Shown one piece after another: positions 14,980 to 23,567 of a DNA stretch of 64,000 nt. The notes under the pieces were generated by a model. It was given only the letters and a program-made list of their open reading frames with translations. It was not told where the DNA came from and did not search any database. Position numbers and translations under genes: made by a program. The DNA lies in assembly GCF_044466355.1 (NCBI RefSeq), contig NZ_JBITMQ010000006.1, positions 248,001 through 312,000 on the forward strand. Reading direction: 5' to 3'. Each line of letters opens with the position of its first letter. Within the stretch, counting starts at the first letter, position 1. The DNA comes from Actinophytocola sp044466355. Lineage in GTDB: Bacteria > Actinomycetota > Actinomycetes > Mycobacteriales > Pseudonocardiaceae.

Positions 14980-15747
14980 TCAGCCGCCGAGGATCACCGC
15001 GCGTTCGGTGCGCAGCCAGGCCTGCTCGGCTTCCATCTCGGTCACGTCGCCGCGCGCGAGGAACGTCGCCCACGGCTCGTCGCCCCGCGTGCCGAGCCGT
15101 TCGATGCGTGCGGCCTCGCGCGACTGGAGGGCGTCCAGCGCGTCCAGAACGTCTGCCGGGGCCGCCTCGTAGGCGTCGCACAGGGCGGTGAGGCGGCTCG
15201 TCAGGGCGGTCTCGTCGATCTGTGCTCGCCGCTGCTGGTCGACGGGCCGCAGCGGCACGGCGTACCAGGCGAGCTGCGCGACGTCGTCGATGGCGTGGCC
15301 GGGTGCCGCGAAGTCCCAGTCGATGAACCCCGCCAGCCGCTCGCCGTCCCAGACGGAGTTCCACGGCCCGAGGTCGCCGTGCCGGATGACCATGCCCGGC
15401 CGCCACTCCTCCTCCTGGCCCCGCCACCGCGCGCCCGTGGGCGGCCGAAAGCTCAGGACGGCGTCGTGGTACTCGCGCAGCCAGACCCCCAGGCCGCTGA
15501 TCCCCTCGGCCGACCGCAGGACCGGCGGCCACGGCGAGAACGCCGGTTCGCCGTGCAGCAGCGACAGCACCTCGTCGGTGCCATCCGTGCCGAGGACACG
15601 CGGTGCCCGGGTGAAGCCCGCCGACTCCAGGTGCCTCAGCAAGGCGTGCACCGCGGGCGTCCACTCGCCGGCGGGCCTGCGGATCGTGTCGCCGACCCGG
15701 TGCACCGTGGTCACGCTGCCCCGGTCGGTGGCCCCGTCCTCGATCAC
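14980..15747 (-). CDS. Aminoglycoside phosphotransferase-family (APH) kinase-like protein
   Basis: A 255-residue protein of the APH/choline kinase fold. The Brenner-type motif is VIRHGDLGPWNSVWD, containing the catalytic Asp and metal-binding Asn, followed by GFIDWDFAAPGHAIDDVAQL with the second metal Asp. The N-lobe is short (TTVHRVGDTIRRPAGEWT). Such proteins phosphorylate small hydroxylated molecules; many chromosomal copies are not resistance genes. GTG 15747 is the chosen start. Its stop immediately adjoins the convergent acyltransferase stop. Substrate unknown. Confidence 0.88.
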   Translation of the reverse strand: MIEDGATDRGSVTTVHRVGDTIRRPAGEWTPAVHALLRHLESAGFTRAPRVLGTDGTDEVLSLLHGEPAFSPWPPVLRSAEGISGLGVWLREYHDAVLSFRPPTGARWRGQEEEWRPGMVIRHGDLGPWNSVWDGERLAGFIDWDFAAPGHAIDDVAQLAWYAVPLRPVDQQRRAQIDETALTSRLTALCDAYEAAPADVLDALDALQSREAARIERLGTRGDEPWATFLARGDVTEMEAEQAWLRTERAVILGG

Positions 15748-15760
15748 CCGGTCAGCGTAG

Positions 15761-16786
15761 TCAGCGTTGCCCGTCGGGGTTGCGGGCCGGCTGGGCCTCC
15801 GCCGCGTCGGCCACCGCTTCCTTGGCCGCGTCCGCCGCGCGGGCCGCGTCGGCGGCAGCCTCCTCGACCACCTCGGGCGTCGCTTCCTCCCGCGTCGCGG
15901 GCGACTTCGGCAACGCCTCCGTGAACGCCTTCGACACCCCCGACAACGCCGACGTCACCTCGCTCGGGATCACGAAGAACGTGTTGTTCGGCCCCTGCGC
16001 CAGCTGCGGCAGCGTCTGGAGGTACTGGTACGCGAGCAACTTCGGGTCCGGGTCGTTGCGGTGCACCGCCTGGAACACGGCCTCGATCGCCTTCGCCTCG
16101 CCCTCCGCCTTGAGGATGCGCGCGGTGCGGTTGCCTTCCGCGCGCAGGACCGCCGCCTGCTTGTCGCCCTCCGCGGTGAGGATCTGCGACTGCCGCTGGC
16201 CTTCCGCGCCGAGGATCGCCGCGCGCTTGTCCCGTTCGGCGCGCATCTGCTTCTCCATGGCGTCCTTGATGGTCTTCGGCGGGTCGATCGCCTTGATCTC
16301 CACGCGGTTCACCCGAATGCCCCACCGGCCGGTCGCGTCGTCGAGCACACCGCGGAGCTGGCTGTTGATCGTGTCGCGGGACGTGAGCGTCTTCTCCAGG
16401 TCCATCGAGCCGACCACGTTGCGCAGCGTCGTCACCGTCAGCTGCTCGACCGCCTGCAGGTAGTTCGCGATCTCGTACGCGGCCGCGCGCGGGTCGGTCA
16501 CCTGGAAGTACAGCACCGTGTCGATCTCGACGACCAGGTTGTCCTCGGTGATGACCGGCTGGGGCCGGAACGACACGACCTGCTCGCGGAGGTCGATCGC
16601 GGTGTAGACGCGGTCGATGAACGGGATGACGAAGTTCAGGCCCGGCTGCAGCGTCTTGTTGTACCTGCCAAGGCGTTCCACGTTCCGTGCCCTGGCCTGC
16701 GGCACGATCCGGACCGCCCGGAACACTGTGAACACGACCAGCAGGACCACCAGGATCGTCACGACCAGTGCGGCGGAGATTTCCAT
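15761..16786 (-). CDS. SPFH/band-7 protein (stomatin-like, QmcA type)
   Basis: A 341-residue membrane-anchored SPFH protein. Residues ~5-27 form one membrane segment, followed by the band-7 domain (IVPQARARNVERLGRYNKTL, then GLNFVIPFIDRVY). A long Ala/Glu-rich coiled coil follows, with repeated AEG units (LGAEGQRQ, LTAEGDKQ, LRAEGNRT, LKAEGEAK). The acidic, alanine-rich tail (from about 300) is probably disordered. These proteins form large rings in the membrane and often work with NfeD proteins and proteases in membrane quality control. ATG 16786 is 2 bases after the NfeD stop, with GGAG upstream. Confidence 0.92.
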   Translation of the reverse strand: MEISAALVVTILVVLLVVFTVFRAVRIVPQARARNVERLGRYNKTLQPGLNFVIPFIDRVYTAIDLREQVVSFRPQPVITEDNLVVEIDTVLYFQVTDPRAAAYEIANYLQAVEQLTVTTLRNVVGSMDLEKTLTSRDTINSQLRGVLDDATGRWGIRVNRVEIKAIDPPKTIKDAMEKQMRAERDKRAAILGAEGQRQSQILTAEGDKQAAVLRAEGNRTARILKAEGEAKAIEAVFQAVHRNDPDPKLLAYQYLQTLPQLAQGPNNTFFVIPSEVTSALSGVSKAFTEALPKSPATREEATPEVVEEAAADAARAADAAKEAVADAAEAQPARNPDGQR

Positions 16787-16788
16787 GC

Positions 16789-17220
16789 TCACTCCATCGG
16801 GTAGACGTAGGCCGTGGTGCCGCTGATGCGCATCACGTTGACCGCCGCGCCTTCCGGGATGACCGTGACGTCGTCGAACGTCCGCGCGGACCACTCCTCG
16901 CCGTCGATGCGCACGAGGCCGTCGCGGTCGCTCACCTCACGGAGCACGAAGGCGCGTTTGCCGACGAGCGCGTCGACACCGAACCGTTCCAGCTGGGGCT
17001 GTTTCATGTGCCGCAGCGCGATCGGCCGCACCAGCAGCACGCCGAGCGTCGCGGCGGCCGCGAACGCCACCAGCTGGAACACGAGCGGCAACCCGAGCGC
17101 GGCGATCACCGCGGGGACCGCGGCGGCGGCACCGAGCACGCCGAGTGCCGCGGTGAGTGTGAAGATCTCCGCGACGCCGAACACCACCGCGACGACCAGC
17201 CAGATCAGCCACAGCTCCAT
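16789..17220 (-). CDS. NfeD-like membrane protein
   Basis: A 143-residue short NfeD1b-type protein: membrane helices across about residues 4-65 (LWLIWLVVAVVFGVAEIFTL opens it), then a C-terminal OB-fold beta domain (ALVGKRAFVLREVSDRDGLV ... GEEWSAR ... VNVMRISGTTAYVYP). It directly precedes the SPFH gene, the standard bacterial pairing. The OB domain probably docks on the SPFH partner. No protease domain is present. Confidence 0.92.
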   Translation of the reverse strand: MELWLIWLVVAVVFGVAEIFTLTAALGVLGAAAAVPAVIAALGLPLVFQLVAFAAAATLGVLLVRPIALRHMKQPQLERFGVDALVGKRAFVLREVSDRDGLVRIDGEEWSARTFDDVTVIPEGAAVNVMRISGTTAYVYPME

Positions 17221-17296
17221 GCGGCCTCCCAGTGCGCGGCGGACATCCCTGCCGACCAGACTTCCCGGCGCACCTTGTCACCCACAGTAGCACCGC

Positions 17297-18136
17297 CTAG
17301 CCGGACAGGGTGGCGCCTTCCGGCACGTCGTCCGCGGCGACCGTGAAGGTCACCAGGTTGTACTCGGGCGCCTCGCAGTTCACCCGCGTCTCCGGCTGGA
17401 CCGCCTCCGCCGTGACGTGGTCCGGCCCGAGCACGAGGACGGCGTCCGCCACCTGGCAACCCTGGACCACGAACGCGAACACCCGCTCGTCCTCACGCAC
17501 CGGCCGGTCCAGCGCCTCGGTCACCTCGTCGGCGTGTCGCGGGCGCGCGGCCAGCACACCCGCCCGCAACGCGGCGAGCGCGTCGGTGCCGAACTCGGCG
17601 GGCGGCACGGGGCCGAACCGCCCGGCGCCCAGCGGCACGTTGTCCACGAGCTTCCCGGGACCGGCCGGGTCGCGCGGCACCTCCCCGTTGACGGTCCGCA
17701 CACCCTCGACCGCGTCGGCGGGCAGTGCGAGGTACGCGCTCGGCCCGACGTGCCGCGCGCACTCCTCGTAGTCGGCGCCGCCGACGAACAGGAACCGCAG
17801 CTCGTCGCCCTCGCGGAACAGCTTGATCCCATCCGGGACGCGGCAGCCCGTGTTGCCGGTGACCGCGAGGTAGACGGAGCCGGGCGGTGCCTCGTCCGTG
17901 GTCTCCTCGAAGTGCTCGGCGTCCGCGCCCCGGCCGTACCAGGAGGCGAACGCCCCGAGGTGGATGGGCGAGTCGCTGAGCACGACATACCGTGCCGGCG
18001 CCCAGCCGCCCGCGTCCATGGCGAGCACCGTCACCTCGACCGGCTGCGCGGGATCACCCTGCGGCGTCGCGGGGTCGCCACAGCCCGCGAGCACGCCCGC
18101 GAGCGCTCCCACCACGACCAAGCCCATGCGCTTCAT
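17297..18136 (-). CDS. Secreted lipoprotein of unknown function
   Basis: A 279-residue protein with a lipoprotein signal peptide: MKRMGLVVVGALAGVLAGC, lipobox LAGC, predicted lipidated Cys19. The mature part shows VTVLAMDAGGWAPARYVVLS, several Cys residues (in NTGCRVPDG, DYEECARH, QGCQVADA, RVNCEAPE) that could form disulfides outside the cell, and no recognised catalytic motif. Monocistronic by position: it is 76 bases upstream of nfeD on the same strand and divergent from the antiporter. Confidence 0.85.
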   Translation of the reverse strand: MKRMGLVVVGALAGVLAGCGDPATPQGDPAQPVEVTVLAMDAGGWAPARYVVLSDSPIHLGAFASWYGRGADAEHFEETTDEAPPGSVYLAVTGNTGCRVPDGIKLFREGDELRFLFVGGADYEECARHVGPSAYLALPADAVEGVRTVNGEVPRDPAGPGKLVDNVPLGAGRFGPVPPAEFGTDALAALRAGVLAARPRHADEVTEALDRPVREDERVFAFVVQGCQVADAVLVLGPDHVTAEAVQPETRVNCEAPEYNLVTFTVAADDVPEGATLSG

Positions 18137-18230
18137 GCCAGGTCGGACGGGCCGTGGTGGGCGCCGGTTCCGTTTGCGGTGATCGGCGGCCGGGTACGAC
18201 TGGCGCGGCTGATCAGGTCTGGAGGAGCAC

Positions 18231-19484
18231 GTGGCGGAACCCGCGGCGGTCGTCTACGTGGCGGCGGGCGCGGCGACGCTCGCCGCCGCGCTGCTGCCGC
18301 GGTTGCTGGGCCGCGCGCCGGTGTCGATGCCGATGGTGTTCCTGGCGGTGGGGGCGTGCGCGTTCGCCGCGATCGGGCCGCTGCCCGCACCCGACCCGCG
18401 CGTACACGGGTCGGTCACGCTCCACCTCGCGGAACTGTGCGTGATCATCTCGCTGATGGGCGCCGGTCTGGCGCTCGGCCGACCCGTCGGCCTGCGGCGG
18501 TGGGGCACCACGTGGCGGCTGCTGGGGATCACGATGCCGCTCACCATCCTCGCGGTCGCCGTCCTCGGCTGGGCCGTGCTCGGTCTCGGCGCGGCGGCCG
18601 CGTTGCTGGTCGCCGCCGCCATCGCGCCGACCGACCCGGTGCTCGCGACGGAGGTGCAGGTCGGGGAGCCGACCGAGGAGCCGGAACAGGACGGGGACGA
18701 GGTGCGGTTCTCGCTCACCTCGGAGGCGGGGCTCAACGACGGGCTCGCGTTCCCGTTCACGTACGCGGCCGTGGCCGTGAGCGTCGCCGGTCTGGCCCCG
18801 GGCGGCTGGCTGGGCCACTGGCTCGCGGTCGACGTGGTGTGGCGTCTGGTGGCGGGGGTCGTCGTCGGGCTGGCGGCGGGGTGGTTGCTGCGCAAGCTGT
18901 TCTTCGCGGCACCGTCGGAACGGTTTCGTCTCGCCGAGCACGCCGAGGGGTTCGTCGCGCTGGCGGCCACGTTTCTCGCGTACGGGGCCGCGGAGGTCGT
19001 CGAGGGGTACGGGTTCGTCGCGGTGTTCGTGTGCGCGTTGACGATCCGGGCGGGTGAGCGTTCGCACGGGTACCACCGGGTGCTGCACCAGTACGTGGAG
19101 CAGGTCGAGCGGATGCTGACCGTGCTGGTGATCTTTCTGCTCGGTGGGGCGGCGGCCACCGGGTTGCTCGCGGGGACGACATGGCGGGAGGTGCTGGTCG
19201 CTCTGCTCGTGCTGGTTGTCGTGCGGCCGCTCACGAGTGTGGTCGCGTTGGCGGGTAGTGACGCCGGGCCTCGGGAGCGGGCGGCGATCGCGGTGTTCGG
19301 GGTTCGGGGGGTGGGGTCGGTGTTCTATGTCGCTTACGGGCTGGAGGCTGGGGATTTCGTGGTCGGGGACCAGGTGTGGCGGGTGGTCGCGTTGGTGATC
19401 ATCGGGTCGATCGTGTTGCACGGGGTCAGTGCGACTCCGGTGATGCGGCGATTGGATCGCATTCGGGACGGGTCTCGGGCGTAG
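18231..19484 (+). CDS. CPA1-type cation/proton antiporter
   Basis: A 417-residue integral membrane protein with about 11-12 helices. The CPA1 core is recognisable: AAAIAPTDPVLATEVQVG (the discontinuous helix with the ion-binding Asp) and RFSLTSEAGLNDGLAFPFTY (the second conserved acidic motif), plus the late FGVRGVGSVFYVAY. It exchanges Na+ or K+ for H+ across the membrane. There is no long cytoplasmic C-terminal domain, unlike the antiporter at 43250-45127. GTG 18231 follows GGAGGA. Codons in the last third are somewhat less G/C-biased than upstream. Confidence 0.9.
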   Translation: MAEPAAVVYVAAGAATLAAALLPRLLGRAPVSMPMVFLAVGACAFAAIGPLPAPDPRVHGSVTLHLAELCVIISLMGAGLALGRPVGLRRWGTTWRLLGITMPLTILAVAVLGWAVLGLGAAAALLVAAAIAPTDPVLATEVQVGEPTEEPEQDGDEVRFSLTSEAGLNDGLAFPFTYAAVAVSVAGLAPGGWLGHWLAVDVVWRLVAGVVVGLAAGWLLRKLFFAAPSERFRLAEHAEGFVALAATFLAYGAAEVVEGYGFVAVFVCALTIRAGERSHGYHRVLHQYVEQVERMLTVLVIFLLGGAAATGLLAGTTWREVLVALLVLVVVRPLTSVVALAGSDAGPRERAAIAVFGVRGVGSVFYVAYGLEAGDFVVGDQVWRVVALVIIGSIVLHGVSATPVMRRLDRIRDGSRA

Positions 19485-19622
19485 TTGCGGGGGTGCCCTC
19501 CGGGGGCCTCGTCGGACGGGCTGATCTCGGGGAGGGGCCTTCCGAGTTGGTCTCGGGGTTCTTTGGCGAGGGCAGGCAGGCCGTCTTTGTGGGCTGGCGC
19601 CCGGCTTGTGCAGGGGGCTGGG

Positions 19623-19639
19623 GGCCCGCTTCGCGGGCC
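19623..19639. terminator. GC hairpin between convergent genes
   Basis: GGCCCGC (19623-19629), TTC loop, GCGGGCC (19633-19639). It lies between the antiporter and the ROK regulator, which converge. There is no clear U-tract, as is common in actinobacteria. Confidence 0.55.
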
Positions 19640-19698
19640 TGATCACCGAAAAGGGAGATCCTTGCTCGTATGAGGGCGGGACGTTCCCAAAAAGACGA

Positions 19699-20898
19699 TC
19701 ATGGTTCGCCGACTTTGAAGATGTGGGATTCCACTTGTGCCGGGGCCAGTGCGTGGTCGATGACCATGACCGCGGCGCCGATGATGCCTGCTCGGTCGCC
19801 GGTGCGGGACTGCACTATTCGCAGGTCCTGTGTGGCCAGTGGTAGCGATCGTCGGTAGACGACCTCCCGGACGCCTGCGATCAGGTGCTCGCCCGCCTGC
19901 GACAGTGACCCGCCGATCACGATGATCGACGGGTTGAACAGGCTGACCGCCGCGGCCAGGACCTCGCCGATGTCGCGGCCTGCCTGGCGGACCAGGTGCA
20001 GTGCCTCGACCGAACCGCCGCGTGCCAGTGCCACCACGTCCTGGCTGGACTTGGCGGGCAGGCCCTGCTCGGTGAGCTTGGCCGCGATGGCCGCGCCGCT
20101 CGCGACCGCCTCCAGGCAGCCGGTGTTGCCGCACCGGCACACGATGTCGGCGCCGTGCGGCAGTTGCAGGTGGCCCATGTCGCCCGCCGCGCCCTGGGCG
20201 CCGCGATGGAGCCTGCCGTGGCTGATCAGGCCGCTGCCGATGCCCGTCGCGACCTTCACGAACATCATGTGCTCGGCGGTCGGCCACTGCGTGAAGTGCT
20301 CGCCCAGCGCCATGATGTTCACGTCGTTGTCGACCAGCGCGACGACGCCCAGGTGCTCGGTCAGGTGTCCCTGCACGTCGAAGTTGTCCCAGCCGGGCAT
20401 GATCGGCGGGTTCACCGGCCTGCCGGAGGAGTGCTCGACCGGGCCCGGCAGGCCGATGCCGACGCCCAGCAGGTCCTTCGGTGTCCTGCCGATCCGGGCG
20501 AGCAGCTCGTGTGACGTGGCGACCACCCACTCGAGTACCGGCTCCGGGCCCAGCGCCACGTCGAGGTCGTCGCGGTGCTCGGCGAGGATCTCGCCCGCCA
20601 GGTCGGTGGCGGCCATCCGCGCGTGCGTGGCGCCGATGTCCGCCGACAGGGCGACGCGGGCCGCCGGGTTGAACGCGAACTGCGTCGGCGGGCGGCCACC
20701 CGTCGACGTGGCCTCGCCGACCGGCACCACGAAGTTCGCGCCGAGCAGCGCCTCCACCCGTTGCGTGATCGTCGAGCGGGCGAGCCCGGTGATGGCCGCC
20801 AGCTCGGAGCGGGTGCGTGGTCTGCCGTCCCGCATGAGCCGCAGCAGTGCGCCAGCGCCGGCATCCGTGACGCCGTTCGTGACCGGGCCTTCCACCAT
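19699..20898 (-). CDS. ROK-family transcriptional repressor (NagC/XylR type)
   Basis: A 399-residue ROK regulator. The N-terminal winged HTH is RSELAAITGLARSTITQRVE (about 30-50) with wing GRPPTQFAFNP. The sugar-kinase-like core has ADIGATHARMAATD, GIGLPGPVE, LVDNDVNIMALGE and the zinc motif GHLQLPHGADIVCRCGNTGC. It should bind a sugar or sugar phosphate and release DNA. It is divergent from the sugar ABC operon; an 8-base inverted repeat sits over that operon's promoter, a likely operator. Confidence 0.93.
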   Translation of the reverse strand: MVEGPVTNGVTDAGAGALLRLMRDGRPRTRSELAAITGLARSTITQRVEALLGANFVVPVGEATSTGGRPPTQFAFNPAARVALSADIGATHARMAATDLAGEILAEHRDDLDVALGPEPVLEWVVATSHELLARIGRTPKDLLGVGIGLPGPVEHSSGRPVNPPIMPGWDNFDVQGHLTEHLGVVALVDNDVNIMALGEHFTQWPTAEHMMFVKVATGIGSGLISHGRLHRGAQGAAGDMGHLQLPHGADIVCRCGNTGCLEAVASGAAIAAKLTEQGLPAKSSQDVVALARGGSVEALHLVRQAGRDIGEVLAAAVSLFNPSIIVIGGSLSQAGEHLIAGVREVVYRRSLPLATQDLRIVQSRTGDRAGIIGAAVMVIDHALAPAQVESHIFKVGEP

Positions 20899-20962
20899 CT
20901 ATCCAGTGAAACACACCGTAGTTCCGTTGGCCCCCGGAACATACCTTGGCAACAGAATCGCA

Positions 20963-20998
20963 ACTTTTGATTGTTAACCGTCAAAAGTCGGGTTAGGT
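20963..20998 (+). promoter_or_regulatory. Leaderless promoter overlapped by an inverted repeat (ROK operator candidate)
   Basis: ACTTTTGA (20963-20970) and TCAAAAGT (20981-20988) form a perfect inverted repeat with a 10-base spacer. Between and after them are TTGTTA (-35, 20971-20976) and TTAGGT (-10, 20993-20998), 16 bases apart. Transcription would start at about 21005-21007, i.e. at the start codon of the ABC ATPase gene, which has no Shine-Dalgarno. The repeat straddles the -35 box, ideal for repression. Confidence 0.6.
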
Positions 20999-21006
20999 TC
21001 AGCTCC

Positions 21007-22506
21007 ATGGCAGTGGCGCCGCTCACAGACACGGTGTTGCGGATGCGAGGCATCCAGAAGTCGTTCCTCGGCGTGCGCGTGCTCCACGGCGTCGACCTGG
21101 AGCTACGGGCCGGCGAGGTGCACGCCCTCATGGGCGAGAACGGCGCGGGCAAGTCCACGTTGATGAAGGTGCTCGCCGGGGTCTACCAGGCCGAGGAGGG
21201 CACGATCGAACTTGACGGGCGTCAGGTTTCGTTCACCCACCCGCTGCAGGCGCAGCAGGCCGGCGTGTCGACGGTGTTCCAGGAGTTCAACCTGCTGCCC
21301 GAGCGCACGGTCGCGGAGAACGTGTTCCTCGGCCGCGAACCGCGCAGGCGCGGGATGGTCGACGCCGACCGCATGAACGCCGACACCGCGGCGCTGCTGG
21401 GCGACCTCGGCCTCTCGTCGATCAGTCCCCAACGCCCGGTGCGCACGCTGTCCGTGGCGGGGCAGCAGATCGTCGAGATCGTGAAGGCGCTGTCCTACGA
21501 CGCGCGGATCATCTCGATGGACGAACCGACCGCCGCGCTCGCGGACGAGGAGGTCGAGCTGCTGTACGGGCTCGTCCGCACGCTGCGGGAGCGCGGGGTG
21601 GCGATCCTGTACGTCTCCCACCGGCTCAAGGAGATCTTCGACCTCTCCGACCGGGTCACCGTCCTCAAGGACGGCGCGCTGGTGGACACCGTGCCCACCG
21701 CGGACATCACGCCCGACGAGCTCGTGCGCAAGATGGTCGGCCGCCCCATCACCAGCTTCTTCCCGGAGAAGCTGCCGGGCACCGAGGCCGGTGACGTCCG
21801 GCTGCGGATCAGCGGAGGCGGCAACGAACAGCTCGACGGCATCGACCTCGAGGTCCGCGCCGGTGAGATCGTCACGCTCGCCGGTCTGCAGGGCAGCGGC
21901 CGCACCGAGATCGCGCACGCGTTGTTCGGCGTCGCCCGGTTCACGCGCGGGACGGTCGAGGTCGACGGGCGTCAGGTTTCGCCCCGTTCGGCCCGGCAGG
22001 CCGTGCGGGCCGGGCTCGCGCTGGTGACCGAGGACCGCAAGGCCGAGGGGCTCGTGCTCAACCAGTCCGTGGCCGCGAACGCCCGGCTGGTGCTGGACGC
22101 GGTGCTGCCGCGCCAGTCCGGCCGTGGTGCGAAACGGATCCCGGGGATCCTGTCGTCGCTGGAACTGGTGTCGCGTGGCGGTGACCAGGAGGTCCGGTTC
22201 CTGTCGGGTGGCAACCAGCAGAAGGTCGTGCTCGCCAAGTGGCTCGCGACCGACCCGGCCGTGATGGTGCTCGACGAACCGACGCGCGGCATCGACGTCG
22301 GGGCGAAACAGAAGGTGTACGCGCTCATGCGGGAACTGTCCGCGCGCGGCGTCGCGATCCTGATGATCTCGTCGGAGCTGCAGGAGGTCATCGGCATGGC
22401 CGACCGGATCGTGGTGCTGCGGGACGGCCGGATCGCGGGCGAGCTGCCCGCGGGCGCCGACGAGGAGGCGGTCATGCGGGTCGCGACGGGCCAGGGGGCG
22501 TCATGA
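21007..22506 (+). CDS. Sugar ABC transporter ATP-binding protein (RbsA/MglA type)
   Basis: A 499-residue protein with two fused ATPase domains, as in ribose/galactose importers. First domain: Walker A GENGAGKST, signature LSVAGQQIVEIVKA, Walker B IISMDEPTAAL. Second domain: degenerate Walker A LQGSGRTEIAHALFG, signature LSGGNQQKVVLAKWL, Walker B VMVLDEPTRGID. The degeneracy of the second Walker A is normal for this class. It powers uptake through the two permeases encoded next. Start ATG 21007 appears leaderless. The stop overlaps the next gene (ATGA). Confidence 0.95.
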   Translation: MAVAPLTDTVLRMRGIQKSFLGVRVLHGVDLELRAGEVHALMGENGAGKSTLMKVLAGVYQAEEGTIELDGRQVSFTHPLQAQQAGVSTVFQEFNLLPERTVAENVFLGREPRRRGMVDADRMNADTAALLGDLGLSSISPQRPVRTLSVAGQQIVEIVKALSYDARIISMDEPTAALADEEVELLYGLVRTLRERGVAILYVSHRLKEIFDLSDRVTVLKDGALVDTVPTADITPDELVRKMVGRPITSFFPEKLPGTEAGDVRLRISGGGNEQLDGIDLEVRAGEIVTLAGLQGSGRTEIAHALFGVARFTRGTVEVDGRQVSPRSARQAVRAGLALVTEDRKAEGLVLNQSVAANARLVLDAVLPRQSGRGAKRIPGILSSLELVSRGGDQEVRFLSGGNQQKVVLAKWLATDPAVMVLDEPTRGIDVGAKQKVYALMRELSARGVAILMISSELQEVIGMADRIVVLRDGRIAGELPAGADEEAVMRVATGQGAS

Positions 22507-23567
22507 CCATCGTCGACAGACAACGGTTGCGGCGGCTCGGCAGCACGGAGCTGGTGTACCTGGCGTTGGCCGGTGTGCTGGCGGTCGGTGCGGTGCTGGT
22601 GGCCGTCGACGGCGGGAACCTGTTCGGCACGGCGAACCTCGTCGACATGCTGACCCGGTCGAGCCTGCTGGGCTTCGTCGCGTTGGGACAGACGTTCGTG
22701 ATCCTGTGCGGGTCGCTGGACCTGTCGGTCGGCTACGTCATGGCGCTGTGCAGCCTGATCGGCGCGACCACCATGGCCGGTGATCCCGCGAAGGTGCCGC
22801 TGGGCATCGCGGCCGTGCTGGTGGTGGCGGCGGGGATCGGGCTCGTGAACGGCCTGATCGTGTCCGTGCTGAAGGTGAACCCGTTCATCGCGACGCTCGG
22901 TGTCGGGTTGATCGTCAAGGGCTATCTGGACACCAACTACAAGGGCCCCGCGGGCGAGGTGCCCGGGATGTTCCAGCAGTTCGGGTACAGCCGCATCGGG
23001 TTCCTGCCGGTGTCGACCGCGGTGATGCTCGTGGCGGTGGTGCTGGGAATCCTGTACCTGCGCCGGTCCCGCACCGGCTACCACATGTTCGCGATCGGCG
23101 GGAGCCAGGAGGTGGCGCGCCTGTCCGGCATCCGGACGGGCCGCGTCATGGTGACCGCGCACGTGCTGTGCGCGGTGGCGGCGGGGATCGCGGGCCTGCT
23201 GATCGCGGCGCGGTTCGGCACGGGCAGCGCGCTGGTCTACGGCTCGGGCTACGACCTGGACTCGATCGCGGCGGTCGTGCTCGGCGGGACGTTGCTCATG
23301 GGTGGCCGGGGGAGCATCGCGGGCACGCTGGGCGGCGTCCTGATCCTGGCGGTGCTGGACACGGTGTTCAACATCCTCGAGGTCGACCCGTTCTTCAAGG
23401 ACGTGCTCCGCGGCGTGGTCATCATCGCGGCGGTCGCCATCTACGCGCGGCGGCAGATCGACCGCCGTGCGAGCAGACCGCGGTTCGGACCGGGTGGAAA
23501 CGGTGGCCTGCCACGAGATCCGGCCCCCGACGAACCGGTGCCCGCGGGACAGGGGGCGGACCGTTGA
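22503..23567 (+). CDS. Sugar ABC transporter permease 1 (RbsC type)
   Basis: A 354-residue permease of the BPD_transp_2 family with about nine membrane helices. Typical motifs are LGQTFVILCGSLDLSVGYVM, VLKVNPFIATLGVGLIVKG, and the coupling loop GSQEVARLSGIRTGRVM. ATG 22503 overlaps the ATPase stop. It probably forms a heterodimer with the next gene's product. The extended C-terminal tail (about residues 318-354) is Pro/Gly/Arg-rich and probably disordered. Confidence 0.94.
   Translation: MTIVDRQRLRRLGSTELVYLALAGVLAVGAVLVAVDGGNLFGTANLVDMLTRSSLLGFVALGQTFVILCGSLDLSVGYVMALCSLIGATTMAGDPAKVPLGIAAVLVVAAGIGLVNGLIVSVLKVNPFIATLGVGLIVKGYLDTNYKGPAGEVPGMFQQFGYSRIGFLPVSTAVMLVAVVLGILYLRRSRTGYHMFAIGGSQEVARLSGIRTGRVMVTAHVLCAVAAGIAGLLIAARFGTGSALVYGSGYDLDSIAAVVLGGTLLMGGRGSIAGTLGGVLILAVLDTVFNILEVDPFFKDVLRGVVIIAAVAIYARRQIDRRASRPRFGPGGNGGLPRDPAPDEPVPAGQGADR

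Noticed and set aside
14980..15747. Aminoglycoside resistance gene
   Set aside because: Only the general APH fold is visible; such chromosomal kinases mostly have other substrates, and there is no resistance-cassette context.
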